A DNA stretch of 57,455 nucleotides, taken from Pirellulaceae bacterium. Lineage in GTDB: Bacteria; Planctomycetota; Planctomycetia; Pirellulales; Pirellulaceae. The DNA lies in NCBI GenBank assembly GCA_023382975.1, contig JAHDXO010000029.1, positions 1-57,455 of the forward strand, in the 5' to 3' direction. The notes beneath the pieces are model-generated. The model was not told the origin of the DNA and searched no databases. It worked only from the letters and a program-made list of their open reading frames with translations. Position numbers and translations under genes: made by a program. Numbering within the stretch: the first letter of the stretch is position 1; every line of letters begins with the position of its first letter. Of this stretch, positions 30,950 through 39,193 are shown one piece after another.

Positions 30950-32119
30950 TCACTTCCTTCTGGACGGCATACTCGCGCGGATGATCGGTTCCGCAGCGGA
31001 GTGGTTGCCCTCGACCGAATTCCGTTCCGCATCGGGGTACAGCGACCGCCACGGAACCTCGCGCCGCTCCAATTCGGACCGGCACCACGCCGCCACTCGC
31101 ATGGCCTGGGTCTCGGGTACATCCCGGAAGCGATCCAAGGTGCCCTTGATGAACAGTTGCGGATGCGGCCTCAGCAGATGCGGCGGCTGCGACTCGAACC
31201 ACTCGGCATGATCCCGCATCCAGGAGTAGCCGCAATGGCGAAGGACGAGTTCAAGCTCCGCGGGTTCGAGCGGCTCAAGATTCAGCCAGCGCGCAATCCG
31301 CTCGGCCTCGCCGTGCAAATCCTGCTTCATCCTCTCGAAATGGACCAGCAGCACGTTGTCGTGATTCCGCGACCGGTGCCACCAGCCGGCGACGTGTTCG
31401 GGCCACGCTGTCCACCACATCTCCGACGAACAGAACCAGCGTTCGATTTCGTCGGGCGGCGGAGCGAACATCTGCAAGTTCACATTCAAGAAATCGCAGC
31501 AACTGGCAAAACACGACACCGGCTGGCGCACGACGTAGATGTAGCGGGCTTGCGGCGAGAATGGACAAAGCGAGGCCGGCAGATGCGTCTTGATCAACCT
31601 CGCGGGCCGCGAAGTCCCCAGCCAAGGGGCCTCCTCGACCGACACCCCGCGCACCGATTCCAGCCACGGCGACACGCTGCCCAACGTCCGATCGGCCTTG
31701 ACCAAATCCGCCTGCCCCCGCGTCAACAACTCGTAGACCAACTGCTGCATCCATGTCGTGCCGCACTTCATCTGCGTGACGACGAAAATGTCTTGCCCGC
31801 CAGGAACGTAACTTACGGCTTTCTCGAAACTGGCCACCGAGCAACTGCCCTTCGGAGCGGTCGCGCTGCCGACGCGAATACTGGCAGCGGCAAAGGAAAA
31901 CCGCTGGCAGCGGCTGACCAACCAGAACGCGGGATGCAGAAGCACACGGTGCGTCCGGAGCAGCGAGCGGTATCGCCGACGGGCCGACGCAGGCAGGCCG
32001 AAGTATCCCAAGCCCCGCGAGCGTTGATCCTCCCACACCGCGACACCGGCGAAGTACGCCGCGTAGAGTATGCCGATTGCCGTCAGCAGAGCGAGGAGTT
32101 TCAATGAGAACAGGGCCAT
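30950..32119 (-). CDS. Membrane-anchored sulfotransferase
   Basis: This is a 389-residue protein with one N-terminal membrane helix (~5-28). A PAPS-dependent sulfotransferase domain carries the 5'-phosphosulfate loop TQMKCGTTWMQQLVYE and the 3'-phosphate-binding segment RYIYVVRQPVSCFAS. It would transfer sulfate from PAPS to a carbohydrate or lipid acceptor. The ATG at 32119 has AAGG upstream. The gene is flanked within 40 nt by a 51-aa membrane peptide gene upstream and the sulfatase-like gene downstream, suggesting one pathway. Confidence 0.87.
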   Translation of the reverse strand: MALFSLKLLALLTAIGILYAAYFAGVAVWEDQRSRGLGYFGLPASARRRYRSLLRTHRVLLHPAFWLVSRCQRFSFAAASIRVGSATAPKGSCSVASFEKAVSYVPGGQDIFVVTQMKCGTTWMQQLVYELLTRGQADLVKADRTLGSVSPWLESVRGVSVEEAPWLGTSRPARLIKTHLPASLCPFSPQARYIYVVRQPVSCFASCCDFLNVNLQMFAPPPDEIERWFCSSEMWWTAWPEHVAGWWHRSRNHDNVLLVHFERMKQDLHGEAERIARWLNLEPLEPAELELVLRHCGYSWMRDHAEWFESQPPHLLRPHPQLFIKGTLDRFRDVPETQAMRVAAWCRSELERREVPWRSLYPDAERNSVEGNHSAAEPIIRASMPSRRK

Positions 32120-32155
32120 CCGCTGGACCTTCGCGAACAATAGCCGGCTCGCCTG

Positions 32156-32311
32156 CTACGTGTCGGAACGCCGCCCGATGATCCGGCGACCAATACCGCA
32201 GAGCCATACCATGCCGCTTCGTCCCAATAACATGGCCCCACCCACCGCCGCCGAGATCACCGACAGTATGGGCAGAAACGATTCGGGCGAGACGTAGGCC
32301 AAGCACCACAC
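32156..32311 (-). CDS. 51-aa single-pass membrane peptide
   Basis: This short frame starts at a GTG with AAGGAA eight bases upstream. It encodes one hydrophobic helix (SFLPILSVISAAVGGAMLL) followed by a basic tail (GRRIIGRRSDT). A TTG three codons downstream is an alternative start. It ends 36 nt before the sulfotransferase gene, in the same direction. I recall similar tiny membrane proteins in planctomycetes but cannot name the family. Function unknown. Confidence 0.55.
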   Translation of the reverse strand: MWCLAYVSPESFLPILSVISAAVGGAMLLGRSGMVWLCGIGRRIIGRRSDT

Positions 32312-32650
32312 GGGACGGTTCCTTGATCGGGAGGGCTATAAGGCAGGACGGCTTCCCCAGTTCTCGCAGGCGCGCAACAACCAACGACCCGGAGCCTGTT
32401 CATCAAGACTTCGGGATGCGTCCCTGCCGGGGAATTCGCGGACCCGACAATCCGTTGGGCACAGCCGAGTCCGATCTCCTAGCAAACCCGCTTGGCAAGA
32501 GAATGTTTCGCAGCACCGCGAACAACGCACCCGGCAAGCCATCCAGCCGCTCAGTACGGCGAAAAGTCGATACGCCGAGGATGGGGAGAAACAGAGATTG
32601 CCCTGAACAGGGATGGGGCAGACTTCGTCTCCGCGTCGGAGCATGCCGGG
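32312..32650. other. 339-bp region without recognisable gene
   Basis: This region lies between the membrane-peptide gene and the Usp gene. Frames on both strands are short and show no family signature. A GAGAACGGGGACAGGGGCGG sequence near 32692-32711, inside the end of the Usp gene, resembles the repeat arm at 9158. No supported feature. Confidence 0.4.
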
Positions 32651-33541
32651 TCAAGATGGGCCTGCTGACAGGCTGTGCGGCGGCACCAAGAGAACGGGGA
32701 CAGGGGCGGAGCGTACCACTTGATGACTGACGCTGCCCAGAAACGCTTCGGCAAAGAAGCCGCGTCCGCGACTGCCCATCACGATCAAATGGTAGTCGCC
32801 CTCCCCGGCCTCGCGGACAATCTCCTGACTGGGATATCCGTAGGGCATGCCGATGCAGACCTTTTCCGCACCTTGTTGTTCCAGGCGTGCGCGCAGCGAT
32901 TCCAACCGTTCGCGGTCCAGCGTGTTGAATTCGTCCAGCCGATGCGACAGGTACTTTTCGATGCGGCTGCGGTCCTGCACGTGAAGCAGGGTGACGCGTT
33001 TGCCGCCGCTGGCGACGATTTGTTCCACATACGCGAAAGCCCGCTCGGCCGTCTCGGAGAAATCGGTGCAGTACAATACCGGCTGGCGGAAGTCCCCGAA
33101 AGGCGCCTCGCAGCGGGCTTCGTTGCCGGTTCCCGTGATCTTCAATCGGACGACGAGCACAGGCAGCGTGGCGTGCGAGACGATTCCCATCGCCGTTCCG
33201 CCCAAGAGCATCTCCCGGGCGAGTGTGGCACCGTGCGATCCGACGACAATCAGCGAAGCGTTTTGTTCCTTGGCGATCCGATTGACCTCAGTGACTGCCG
33301 GTCCCATCGCCAGTTCGATGGTCGTCTTGAACCCTTCGGCCTCCAACAGCTTCTTCCGTTCCTGGAGGTACGGTTCGATGAAGTGCGACATTCCATGCCG
33401 CATCTCCTCCAAGGCTTGGATGCCCAACGCATGCACCAAGATGGCTGTCTCCGCCCCTAGAGGCATGAGCCCGCGGATGCAGCTCAGGACACCGTCGGAC
33501 GCCTTCGACAGGTCGGTAGCGACGAGAATTCGCCGAAACAT
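32651..33541 (-). CDS. Tandem universal stress protein
   Basis: This 296-residue protein consists of two Usp domains (about 1-133 and 150-288). Both have ATP-binding G-x2-G-x9-G motifs, as GSHGATLAREMLLGG and GSRGRGFFAEAFLGS. It is a paralogue of the protein at 42258-43127. It is the last gene of the minus-strand metalloid cluster, three bases after the thioredoxin lipoprotein gene. A stress-response role in the cytoplasm is the family expectation; the ligand is probably ATP. Confidence 0.93.
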   Translation of the reverse strand: MFRRILVATDLSKASDGVLSCIRGLMPLGAETAILVHALGIQALEEMRHGMSHFIEPYLQERKKLLEAEGFKTTIELAMGPAVTEVNRIAKEQNASLIVVGSHGATLAREMLLGGTAMGIVSHATLPVLVVRLKITGTGNEARCEAPFGDFRQPVLYCTDFSETAERAFAYVEQIVASGGKRVTLLHVQDRSRIEKYLSHRLDEFNTLDRERLESLRARLEQQGAEKVCIGMPYGYPSQEIVREAGEGDYHLIVMGSRGRGFFAEAFLGSVSHQVVRSAPVPVLLVPPHSLSAGPS

Positions 33542-33544
33542 CGT

Positions 33545-34075
33545 TCACTCCTTCACTTCAACGCCCAGTTTCTTCCAGGTCGCCAAGATATCTTCTTTCG
33601 AGATGAATCCCACGTGGCGGAACTGCTCCTTGCCCGCGGCGTCGAAGAAAATCTGAGTTGGAATCGTCTCAATGCCGTACTTCTGCGCCTCTTGCGGATT
33701 CTCCCAAACGTCGATGAACTCGGTTTGGAGAGTGTCCGCGTAGTTCTCCATCAAATCTTCCAGGATCGGTGCCATCATCTTGCAGGGAATGCATTTCTTG
33801 GCACCCAGGTCGACCATGCGGGGCAAGCCGGTCGCGATGGCTGGCTCGCTGGCCGCCGCGCCGGCTGTTCCCTCGTGGCCTGTAACATCAGTTGCGTCGG
33901 CGGCGGCCGTCTCGTTCATTTCGCCGGCGTCCGTCGCCTCGTCGATCGGCTGTGGCGGCCCAGTGGTCACGGACGAGGAACACCCGCTGGCCAGCACCAG
34001 GCTCAGCCACGCGACAAGACAGAACAGGGCCGGAATCGATCGCAGCGATTCGGCAAAGTCGGTTGTACGTTTCAT
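33545..34075 (-). CDS. Thioredoxin-fold lipoprotein
   Basis: This 176-residue protein has a lipobox (LASGC, Cys32), a ~50-residue low-complexity linker and a thioredoxin domain with C95-IP-C98 (KKCIPCKMMAP) and the cis-Pro segment ETIPTQIFF. It would act as a membrane-bound thiol-disulfide reductant in the periplasm. The ATG at 34075 has GGGGAG upstream. Thioredoxins of this kind are often found with ArsP/DUF318 permeases, here three genes upstream. Confidence 0.9.
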   Translation of the reverse strand: MKRTTDFAESLRSIPALFCLVAWLSLVLASGCSSSVTTGPPQPIDEATDAGEMNETAAADATDVTGHEGTAGAAASEPAIATGLPRMVDLGAKKCIPCKMMAPILEDLMENYADTLQTEFIDVWENPQEAQKYGIETIPTQIFFDAAGKEQFRHVGFISKEDILATWKKLGVEVKE

Positions 34076-34213
34076 CGAGTAACTCCCCAAGTGCGTCGCG
34101 GGCGCCGACGGCGACTCAACAAATGTGCCTGCATTCAAACCAACCGGGTTCCGATCGGCGCTCGGAACCCATCAGTATCCTCGCTCCATGACCGCACCTC
34201 ACAAAGGACGCCG

Positions 34214-34999
34214 CTACGCCCCCGGGCGGATTTTCTCCATCACGCCGCGAAGCTTGGTCCGATAGGCTTCCAGCAGAGCTGGCTGCACGTCCGCCAATGG
34301 TTTCACGGGAATCAAGTCCTCCACCTGTTCCTGACTCAGTCCGGCGTCGTTCATCGTCGCAAGCACGCCGCGAACCATCGCCGCCAGTGCCAACGAAGCA
34401 TCCTCGGCCGAGAGTCCGAACGACTGGGACAGGGAACGCAGTTCATAAAGCTGCGGCCACAAGTACGTCGGCCCCATCGCCGTCAGAATGGCATAGATCT
34501 CCAGTGTCTCCTCCGCCACCTCGGGCATCTCGCCCAGGCCGTCAAACTGCTGCACGACCCCCCGACGATCCTGCTCGGCCAAGGACGGAGCGAAGGCGAC
34601 CGGGTTGAATCCCTGTCCGACGAACGACGGAGCGTTCGGAATCATGCGGACGATGCGCGAAAAACCGCCCAGCAGCGCGGACAGCTTACCGATCGTCAGC
34701 TTGGGCGCCAGGGAAACCAGGACCGCGTCGGCACGCAGACTAGGCCCGATCGTCGACAAGACAGTGGCGATCGCCGGTGGGTGGACCGCCAGCACAACAA
34801 GCTTCTGGGCAGCGGCTTGCAAGCTATCGCCCACCGCCGTCTGGATCTCGGGAAAATCGCTCTTCAAGCGATCCAGCACGTTGGCGTCCGGGTCGCTGAC
34901 CAGGATCTCCGTCAGCGATCTTCCGGCCCTCGACCAACCGCCCAACATGATCCTGGCGACTCGGCCACCGCCGATGAAACCGACCGTACTCGTACTCAT
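34214..34999 (-). CDS. ProC-like NAD(P)-binding oxidoreductase
   Basis: This 261-residue protein has the pyrroline-5-carboxylate reductase architecture: an N-terminal Rossmann fold (VGFIGGGRVARIM, VRMIPNAP) and a helical C-terminal dimerisation domain (TAMGPTYLWPQLYELRSLS). The ATG at 34999 has AGAGGAG upstream. Because the conserved C-terminal P5CR motif is only partly recognisable and the gene sits inside a metalloid operon (32 nt after the permease), it may have another substrate. I do not assign proC. Confidence 0.75.
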   Translation of the reverse strand: MSTSTVGFIGGGRVARIMLGGWSRAGRSLTEILVSDPDANVLDRLKSDFPEIQTAVGDSLQAAAQKLVVLAVHPPAIATVLSTIGPSLRADAVLVSLAPKLTIGKLSALLGGFSRIVRMIPNAPSFVGQGFNPVAFAPSLAEQDRRGVVQQFDGLGEMPEVAEETLEIYAILTAMGPTYLWPQLYELRSLSQSFGLSAEDASLALAAMVRGVLATMNDAGLSQEQVEDLIPVKPLADVQPALLEAYRTKLRGVMEKIRPGA

Positions 35000-35030
35000 G
35001 GTGTACTCCTCTGAAAGGTAAAGCGTTGCG

Positions 35031-36434
35031 TCACTGCATCGGCGCCGCTGCGACCGGTACCGAACTGCCGGTAGTGTGCAGCACGGGGTTCTCCGGGAAG
35101 ATCTGCCCGTACCCCATGCCAACGAATGTGGACAGGATGATGACCAATCCGACGAAGACCACTGTCTTCGTGTTTCCGAGGATCGAGCGGATCACCAGGA
35201 TGCTGGGGATCGAAAGAGCCGGACCGGCCAACAGAAGCGCCAACGCCGGGCCGGAGCCCATACCGTTCTTCAGCAGCGTCTCCAGGATCGGGATCTCGGT
35301 CAGCGTCGCAAAGTAGAACAAGCAGCCGATGGTCGCGGCAACCAAGTTGGATGCGAAGCTGTTTCCCCCTACCAACGCCGCCACCTGCTCCTCGGGAACC
35401 AGGGCTCCCAAGAACCCGACGACGAATACGCCGCCGAACAACAACGGGATCAGCAGTTTCGAGAACGACCATGTATTTCCCATCCACTCCATGAAGTCCG
35501 GTTTGTCCAGCCAAGCCAGGCTCATGCCCACCACCAACAGCCCCATCAACCCGGCCAGATACCAGCGCACGTGGTGGATGCGGACCACCCAAGTGTCGAC
35601 GTCCTCGATCGAAGCGATCTCCGTTTTGGCCAAGCGAACCACTTCGCCCGGTTCGTGCTCCAGAACCGCTTGCTTCAACCGCAAGTCGTATTGACTCAGC
35701 GTTTCGTATTGCAGCGTTGCTGCGAACTTGGTGCCGTCCGCCATGACGACGTTCTTGTCGCCCGGATTGAACCAGTCGCTGAACACCAGGAAGGCGATCA
35801 TCGCGATCAGCATCGCCGCGTTCTGCCACAAAGGGCGTTTGGCCGCTGGTGGGTCGGGCATGGCCATCGTGGCCGCGGTGCGTTTCGCTTCGCTGTCGCG
35901 GAAAATCACCGCCATCAGCAGACCGACGATCACCCCGAACACCATGGCACCGATTATCCGCGCCACGCCCAGCTCGAATCCCAGCACGCGAGCCGTCAAG
36001 AAGATGGCCAGGATATTGATGGCCGGACCGGCGTACAGGAAGCAAGCGGCTGGTCCCAGCCCCGCTCCCACGCGGTAGATGCCCGCGAACATCGGCAGCA
36101 CGCTGCACGAACAGACGGCCAGAATCGTACCGGAGACCGAAGCCACCGAATAGGCTTCGACCTTGTTCGCCTTGGGCCCGAGATGCTTCAGCACCGATTC
36201 TTTCGACAGAAAAGTCGTGATCGCTCCTGCGATGAACAGCGCCGGCACGACGCACGCCAAGGTATGGTTGCGGGCGTACCACTGCAACAGTACGAACGCT
36301 TCGACGATCGCCCTGGTCGTGGTCTGGTTGGCCGTCGGCGTGCCCTCGGCAAACTGCGGGGTTGCCAAAGGCAGAAAATAAGCGATCAGAAAGATCGCCA
36401 GGAACGCGGCCAAGATCTGGATTTCCTTTTTCAT
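35031..36434 (-). CDS. ArsP/DUF318-type permease
   Basis: This is a 467-residue permease with two sets of about four to five membrane helices around a ~130-residue loop. The family hallmark CSCSVLPMFAGIYRVGAGLGPA and the second-half FATLTEIPILETLLKNGMG are both present. This COG0701 family includes ArsP, which exports trivalent organoarsenicals, and other metal efflux permeases. An operator-like motif lies 28 bp upstream, and an ArsR gene precedes it. Confidence 0.87.
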   Translation of the reverse strand: MKKEIQILAAFLAIFLIAYFLPLATPQFAEGTPTANQTTTRAIVEAFVLLQWYARNHTLACVVPALFIAGAITTFLSKESVLKHLGPKANKVEAYSVASVSGTILAVCSCSVLPMFAGIYRVGAGLGPAACFLYAGPAINILAIFLTARVLGFELGVARIIGAMVFGVIVGLLMAVIFRDSEAKRTAATMAMPDPPAAKRPLWQNAAMLIAMIAFLVFSDWFNPGDKNVVMADGTKFAATLQYETLSQYDLRLKQAVLEHEPGEVVRLAKTEIASIEDVDTWVVRIHHVRWYLAGLMGLLVVGMSLAWLDKPDFMEWMGNTWSFSKLLIPLLFGGVFVVGFLGALVPEEQVAALVGGNSFASNLVAATIGCLFYFATLTEIPILETLLKNGMGSGPALALLLAGPALSIPSILVIRSILGNTKTVVFVGLVIILSTFVGMGYGQIFPENPVLHTTGSSVPVAAAPMQ

Positions 36435-36461
36435 CGGTCATCACTCCTGTGTGTCGAAAAA

Positions 36462-36480
36462 CATGCAAAGTTGGCTAAAT
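36462..36480. promoter_or_regulatory. ArsR-type operator motif upstream of the permease
   Basis: On the minus strand it reads ATTTAGCCAACTTTGCATG. It matches the core TT(A/C)GCCAA shared by the other sites and lies 28 bp from the start codon. Confidence 0.45.
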
Positions 36481-36628
36481 TTACAATTTACGAAGCGAAA
36501 AAACACGTGGGCAACCACTTCGAAAACGCACCTGGCTCCTGGACACGGACGCCCGGTACGCTGCCGCTCCCCGCCGAGCTTGCTCGGTGGAAGCCATGAT
36601 TCTGCACTACCAGGAACTGGAGACGCGT

Positions 36629-36690
36629 GGCCGAAGTCGTGAGACTTCCGATCTTGCGGTTACGATCCGAATTCTCACGAATTCGGCTAC
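36629..36690. repeat. Pair of inverted REP-like units
   Basis: CGAAGTCGTGAGACTTCCG and CCGAATTCTCACGAATTCGG are palindromic, and the two units are inverted relative to each other (GCCGAA...GATC against GATCCGAA...GGC). This is a BIME-like arrangement. Confidence 0.7.
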
Positions 36691-36721
36691 CGCGTTACAA
36701 ACACGGCCGAGTTCCGCTTTC

Positions 36722-37030
36722 TCACTGTTCCTCCGCTGCCTGGCCCAGGCAGCATTCCGCAAATTCAAAGAAGCGCGACACCAGCGAACTGCGAACGTGG
36801 TAGTAAACCATCTTTCCTCGCTTTTCTTCGTCGATGATCCCGGCTTGCCGAAGCATCAGCAGATGCCGCGACACGGTGGAGATGTCGGCTCCGACCACGG
36901 CCGCCAATTCGCACACGCAGCGATCTTCGTTTCGCGTCAGCTCGTCGACCAGCATCAGGCGCGTGGGACTGGCCATCGCGCGGATGATCCGCGCCCATGC
37001 TTCGTATCGTCTTGTGCTGGCATCGGCCAT
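36722..37030 (-). CDS. ArsR-family repressor with CVC motif
   Basis: This 102-residue winged-helix ArsR/SmtB regulator has the metalloid-binding C38-V-C40 in DRCVCELA and the recognition helix ADISTVSRHLLMLRQAG. It is very similar to the regulator at 40217-40582. It lies 5 nt after the ArsG-like permease gene. Such proteins leave DNA when As(III) or Sb(III) binds. The ATG at 37030 has only a weak ribosome binding site, which suggests coupling. Confidence 0.93.
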   Translation of the reverse strand: MADASTRRYEAWARIIRAMASPTRLMLVDELTRNEDRCVCELAAVVGADISTVSRHLLMLRQAGIIDEEKRGKMVYYHVRSSLVSRFFEFAECCLGQAAEEQ

Positions 37031-37035
37031 GCCGC

Positions 37036-37788
37036 TCAACCCACTTCGAACACATAGACCACCGTGAACCAAATCCCCACCAGGATGAACAGGCTGCCCG
37101 TCACCGTACGGGCCCACCATTCGATGCCCGACAGGACGTTGTAGGTCTTGCCGACCGACTTGGCGCTGTAGGCCAACAGGAACGCGACGATCAGCACGGG
37201 AACCGCGGTGCCGACGCCGTAGACCAGTGGCAGCACGAGCGACCCGCCGGGCAGAGTCGCCTCGGGCAAGGCGATCCCCACCTTCTCCAGCACGGTGGTA
37301 ATCGCGCCGGCCTCGGAGCCCATCGTCAGGGCCAGCAGGCCGAAGAACCAGGCGGCCGACGTGGGGCAGAACGACAAGGCAAATAGGATGCCCAGCAGCA
37401 GCGCCCCCCAGACGCCCATCGAGTCCACGCGACGCTGCATTCCTTCGGTCATCATCGTCCCGCCGCTGGAAACCGTGATCAGTCCGACCAGAAACATGCC
37501 CAACAGTAGAAAGATCGGTCCCAACAGCAAGTGCATGTATCTCTGCAAGAACATCGATACCGCCGGAATCGACAGCGCCGTTGTCGTCAACAGGGCGGCC
37601 AATGCCAGGTACAACAGGCAGCGGCCCAGCGTGTACAGCAAGCCTGCGTGGATTACCATCCGAGTGTTGCCGACCTTGCGCCCCACGTACGAAATGGCCG
37701 CGATGTTCGTCGCCAACGGGCAGGGACTGATCGAGGTCAACAGCCCCAGGTACAGCGCGGCGGCAAGGTACATCAAGTAGGTCAGCAC
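37036..37788 (-). CDS. ArsG-like efflux permease (CcdA-related)
   Basis: This 250-residue membrane protein has six to seven helices. The N-terminal ISPCPLATNIAAISYVGR and FCPTSAAWFF motifs contain the paired cysteines typical of DsbD/CcdA-type transporters. The closest family I recognise is ArsG, reported to export aromatic aminoarsenicals with the ArsE/ArsF proteins. The start is GTG with AAGGAG seven bases upstream. It lies between an ArsF-like gene and arsR, all on the minus strand. Confidence 0.8.
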   Translation of the reverse strand: MLTYLMYLAAALYLGLLTSISPCPLATNIAAISYVGRKVGNTRMVIHAGLLYTLGRCLLYLALAALLTTTALSIPAVSMFLQRYMHLLLGPIFLLLGMFLVGLITVSSGGTMMTEGMQRRVDSMGVWGALLLGILFALSFCPTSAAWFFGLLALTMGSEAGAITTVLEKVGIALPEATLPGGSLVLPLVYGVGTAVPVLIVAFLLAYSAKSVGKTYNVLSGIEWWARTVTGSLFILVGIWFTVVYVFEVG

Positions 37789-37816
37789 GCGGGTTCTCCT
37801 TGGGTGCCAGGGGACA

Positions 37817-38242
37817 CTATCTCAGGAAAGCTGTCACGTTGTTCTGCACGTAGCGGAAAAAGGCTGGTTTGTCAGCGACCGTCGTCCAGATCTCATCCAG
37901 ATTGCCGTACGCAGTAACTTTGTTGTCGTGAATTTTCGCCACGATCAACGTGGGGCCTTCGATCTTGTAACCCTTGGCCAGCGCCGCATTCCGCGGGTTC
38001 TCGAAATCGACAAAATGGAAGGCTACCGTACCGGCCTGGACCTGCTCCGCAAACCCGCTCTTCACCGCTTCCATCGAATAGTCGCCCATTCTCCTGCAGG
38101 TCGGACAGCGCTCCGTGCGGTGGAAGTACATCACCAACACGCGATCCACCGGGGGTTCGGCGCCCTCAAGCGGGACGGTCCCGAGAAGGCAGCCCATGGC
38201 AGCAGCGATCCACCAAATCTTGCGGCGGTAAACGGATGTCAT
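37817..38242 (-). CDS. ArsF-like periplasmic protein
   Basis: This 141-residue protein has a signal peptide and a thioredoxin-like domain with C46-PT-C49 (FHRTERCPTCRRM). It resembles the ArsF family, described as a subunit in reduction of nitrophenyl arsenicals. The ATG at 38242 has AAAGGA upstream. It is followed 28 nt later by the ArsG-like gene. A second, longer member lies just upstream (38442-39119). Confidence 0.75.
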   Translation of the reverse strand: MTSVYRRKIWWIAAAMGCLLGTVPLEGAEPPVDRVLVMYFHRTERCPTCRRMGDYSMEAVKSGFAEQVQAGTVAFHFVDFENPRNAALAKGYKIEGPTLIVAKIHDNKVTAYGNLDEIWTTVADKPAFFRYVQNNVTAFLR

Positions 38243-38344
38243 GTCAGTCCTTTCTTCAGAAGCATTGATTGTTCGCAACGACAAAAAAATTACTCACCGT
38301 CAGAGTCTTCGGTCGTAAGATGCGTGCGCAATGCTCGCGTCTTC

Positions 38345-38433
38345 GTTTCACGGCAAGCCGAAGGCGACTGCGCGGCATCCGAGTGACGCGCGGCTAGCCG
38401 TCGGACGCAGTCGCCTTCGGCTAGCCGTGAAAC
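38345..38433. repeat. Long inverted repeat between the two ArsF-like genes
   Basis: Arms of 28 bp at 38345-38372 and 38406-38433 match with one mismatch (GTTTCACGGC-A/T-AGCCGAAGGCGACTGCG). The 33-nt loop contains a further copy of CGGCTAGCCG. It can form a very stable hairpin in the transcript between the two arsF-like genes. Confidence 0.9.
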
Positions 38434-38441
38434 GAGTTGGA

Positions 38442-39119
38442 TCATTCCGGGATCGGCAACTCGACGTTGTCGGGCACCAGGATTTCAAGCGACGCTTGGG
38501 ATGCCTGGGGTTCCTCGGGCAGAGGAATCGACAACGTCGGCAGCGGGTCGTCTTCAGTTGAAACTGCAGTTTCGGTGGCCCCTAACATTTGCTTGATCTC
38601 TTTGCGGATGAAGGACGCATAGGCCGGCTTGTCGCCGACCAATCCCCAAACCTGGTCGAGCGATTTCCAGCGAGCGATCTTGCCGTCCTCGAAACGGGCG
38701 AGGACCACTACCGGCATACTGATGTCGAATTGCTTTGCCAACTCGTTGCCCGCGGGCTGTTCGTAGTTCAAGACCTGCCACTGGACGGTTCCGGCTGCCA
38801 ACTCGTCCGCAAATTCGGATAGCACTACCGAGTGAGCCTGTTCCTCGATACCGCGGCAAGTCTGGCAACGGAAGCTGCTGTGGAAATAGTAGACCATCGT
38901 CGTGTCCTGCGCCGGCACCGCTGCCGCTGCGGCAGAGCCCGTCGCCTGTGGCGGCAGACCGCCCTGGCCGCGGATCGCCCGCAGTTCCTCGACGATGCTG
39001 GCCAACTGCGGTTCGAGCCTCGATGCAGCTTGAAGATCCAGCGACCGAGCGACCAGCACCACCAGCGACGCGGAAAACAGCGAGATCAAACACACCGAAA
39101 TGGCGTTCTTCAATTCCAT
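38442..39119 (-). CDS. Second ArsF-like protein, longer and membrane-anchored
   Basis: This is a 225-residue paralogue of the ArsF-like protein at 37817. It has an N-terminal membrane helix (~6-24), a linker, and the CxxC domain with C85-QT-C88 in FHSSFRCQTCRGIE, then the shared GDKPAYASFIRKEI segment. An extra ~40-residue proline-rich tail follows. The ATG at 39119 has GAGGAAAG upstream. It may partner or replace the shorter copy. Confidence 0.72.
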   Translation of the reverse strand: MELKNAISVCLISLFSASLVVLVARSLDLQAASRLEPQLASIVEELRAIRGQGGLPPQATGSAAAAAVPAQDTTMVYYFHSSFRCQTCRGIEEQAHSVVLSEFADELAAGTVQWQVLNYEQPAGNELAKQFDISMPVVVLARFEDGKIARWKSLDQVWGLVGDKPAYASFIRKEIKQMLGATETAVSTEDDPLPTLSIPLPEEPQASQASLEILVPDNVELPIPE

Positions 39120-39153
39120 GGTTCTTTCCTCGTTCCTCGCGATGGCCGGTTTC

Positions 39154-39170
39154 GCAGGCTGGCAGCCTGC
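39154..39170. repeat. Short palindrome GCAGGCTG-CAGCCTGC type
   Basis: GCAGGCTGGCAGCCTGC followed by ACTACGG. A close relative (CACAGACTGGCAGCCTGTG then CTACGG) is at 49316-49334. Both lie within ~55 bp upstream of a gene start. Confidence 0.7.
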
Positions 39171-39193
39171 ACTACGGTGTTTTCCACCGTTGG

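Larger units (their letters stand above)
36435..36721. other. 287-bp region between arsR and the permease gene
   Basis: It holds one copy of the shared operator motif (36462-36480), a 20-nt stem-loop (36571-36590, CCGCCGAGC/GCTCGGTGG) that could end the upstream transcript, and a pair of inverted REP-like units (36629-36690). No gene is seen. Confidence 0.5.

Noticed and set aside
29077..30984. 635-codon open frame opposite the sulfatase-like gene
   Set aside because: Antisense shadow; the minus-strand protein has sulfatase-superfamily metal-site motifs.
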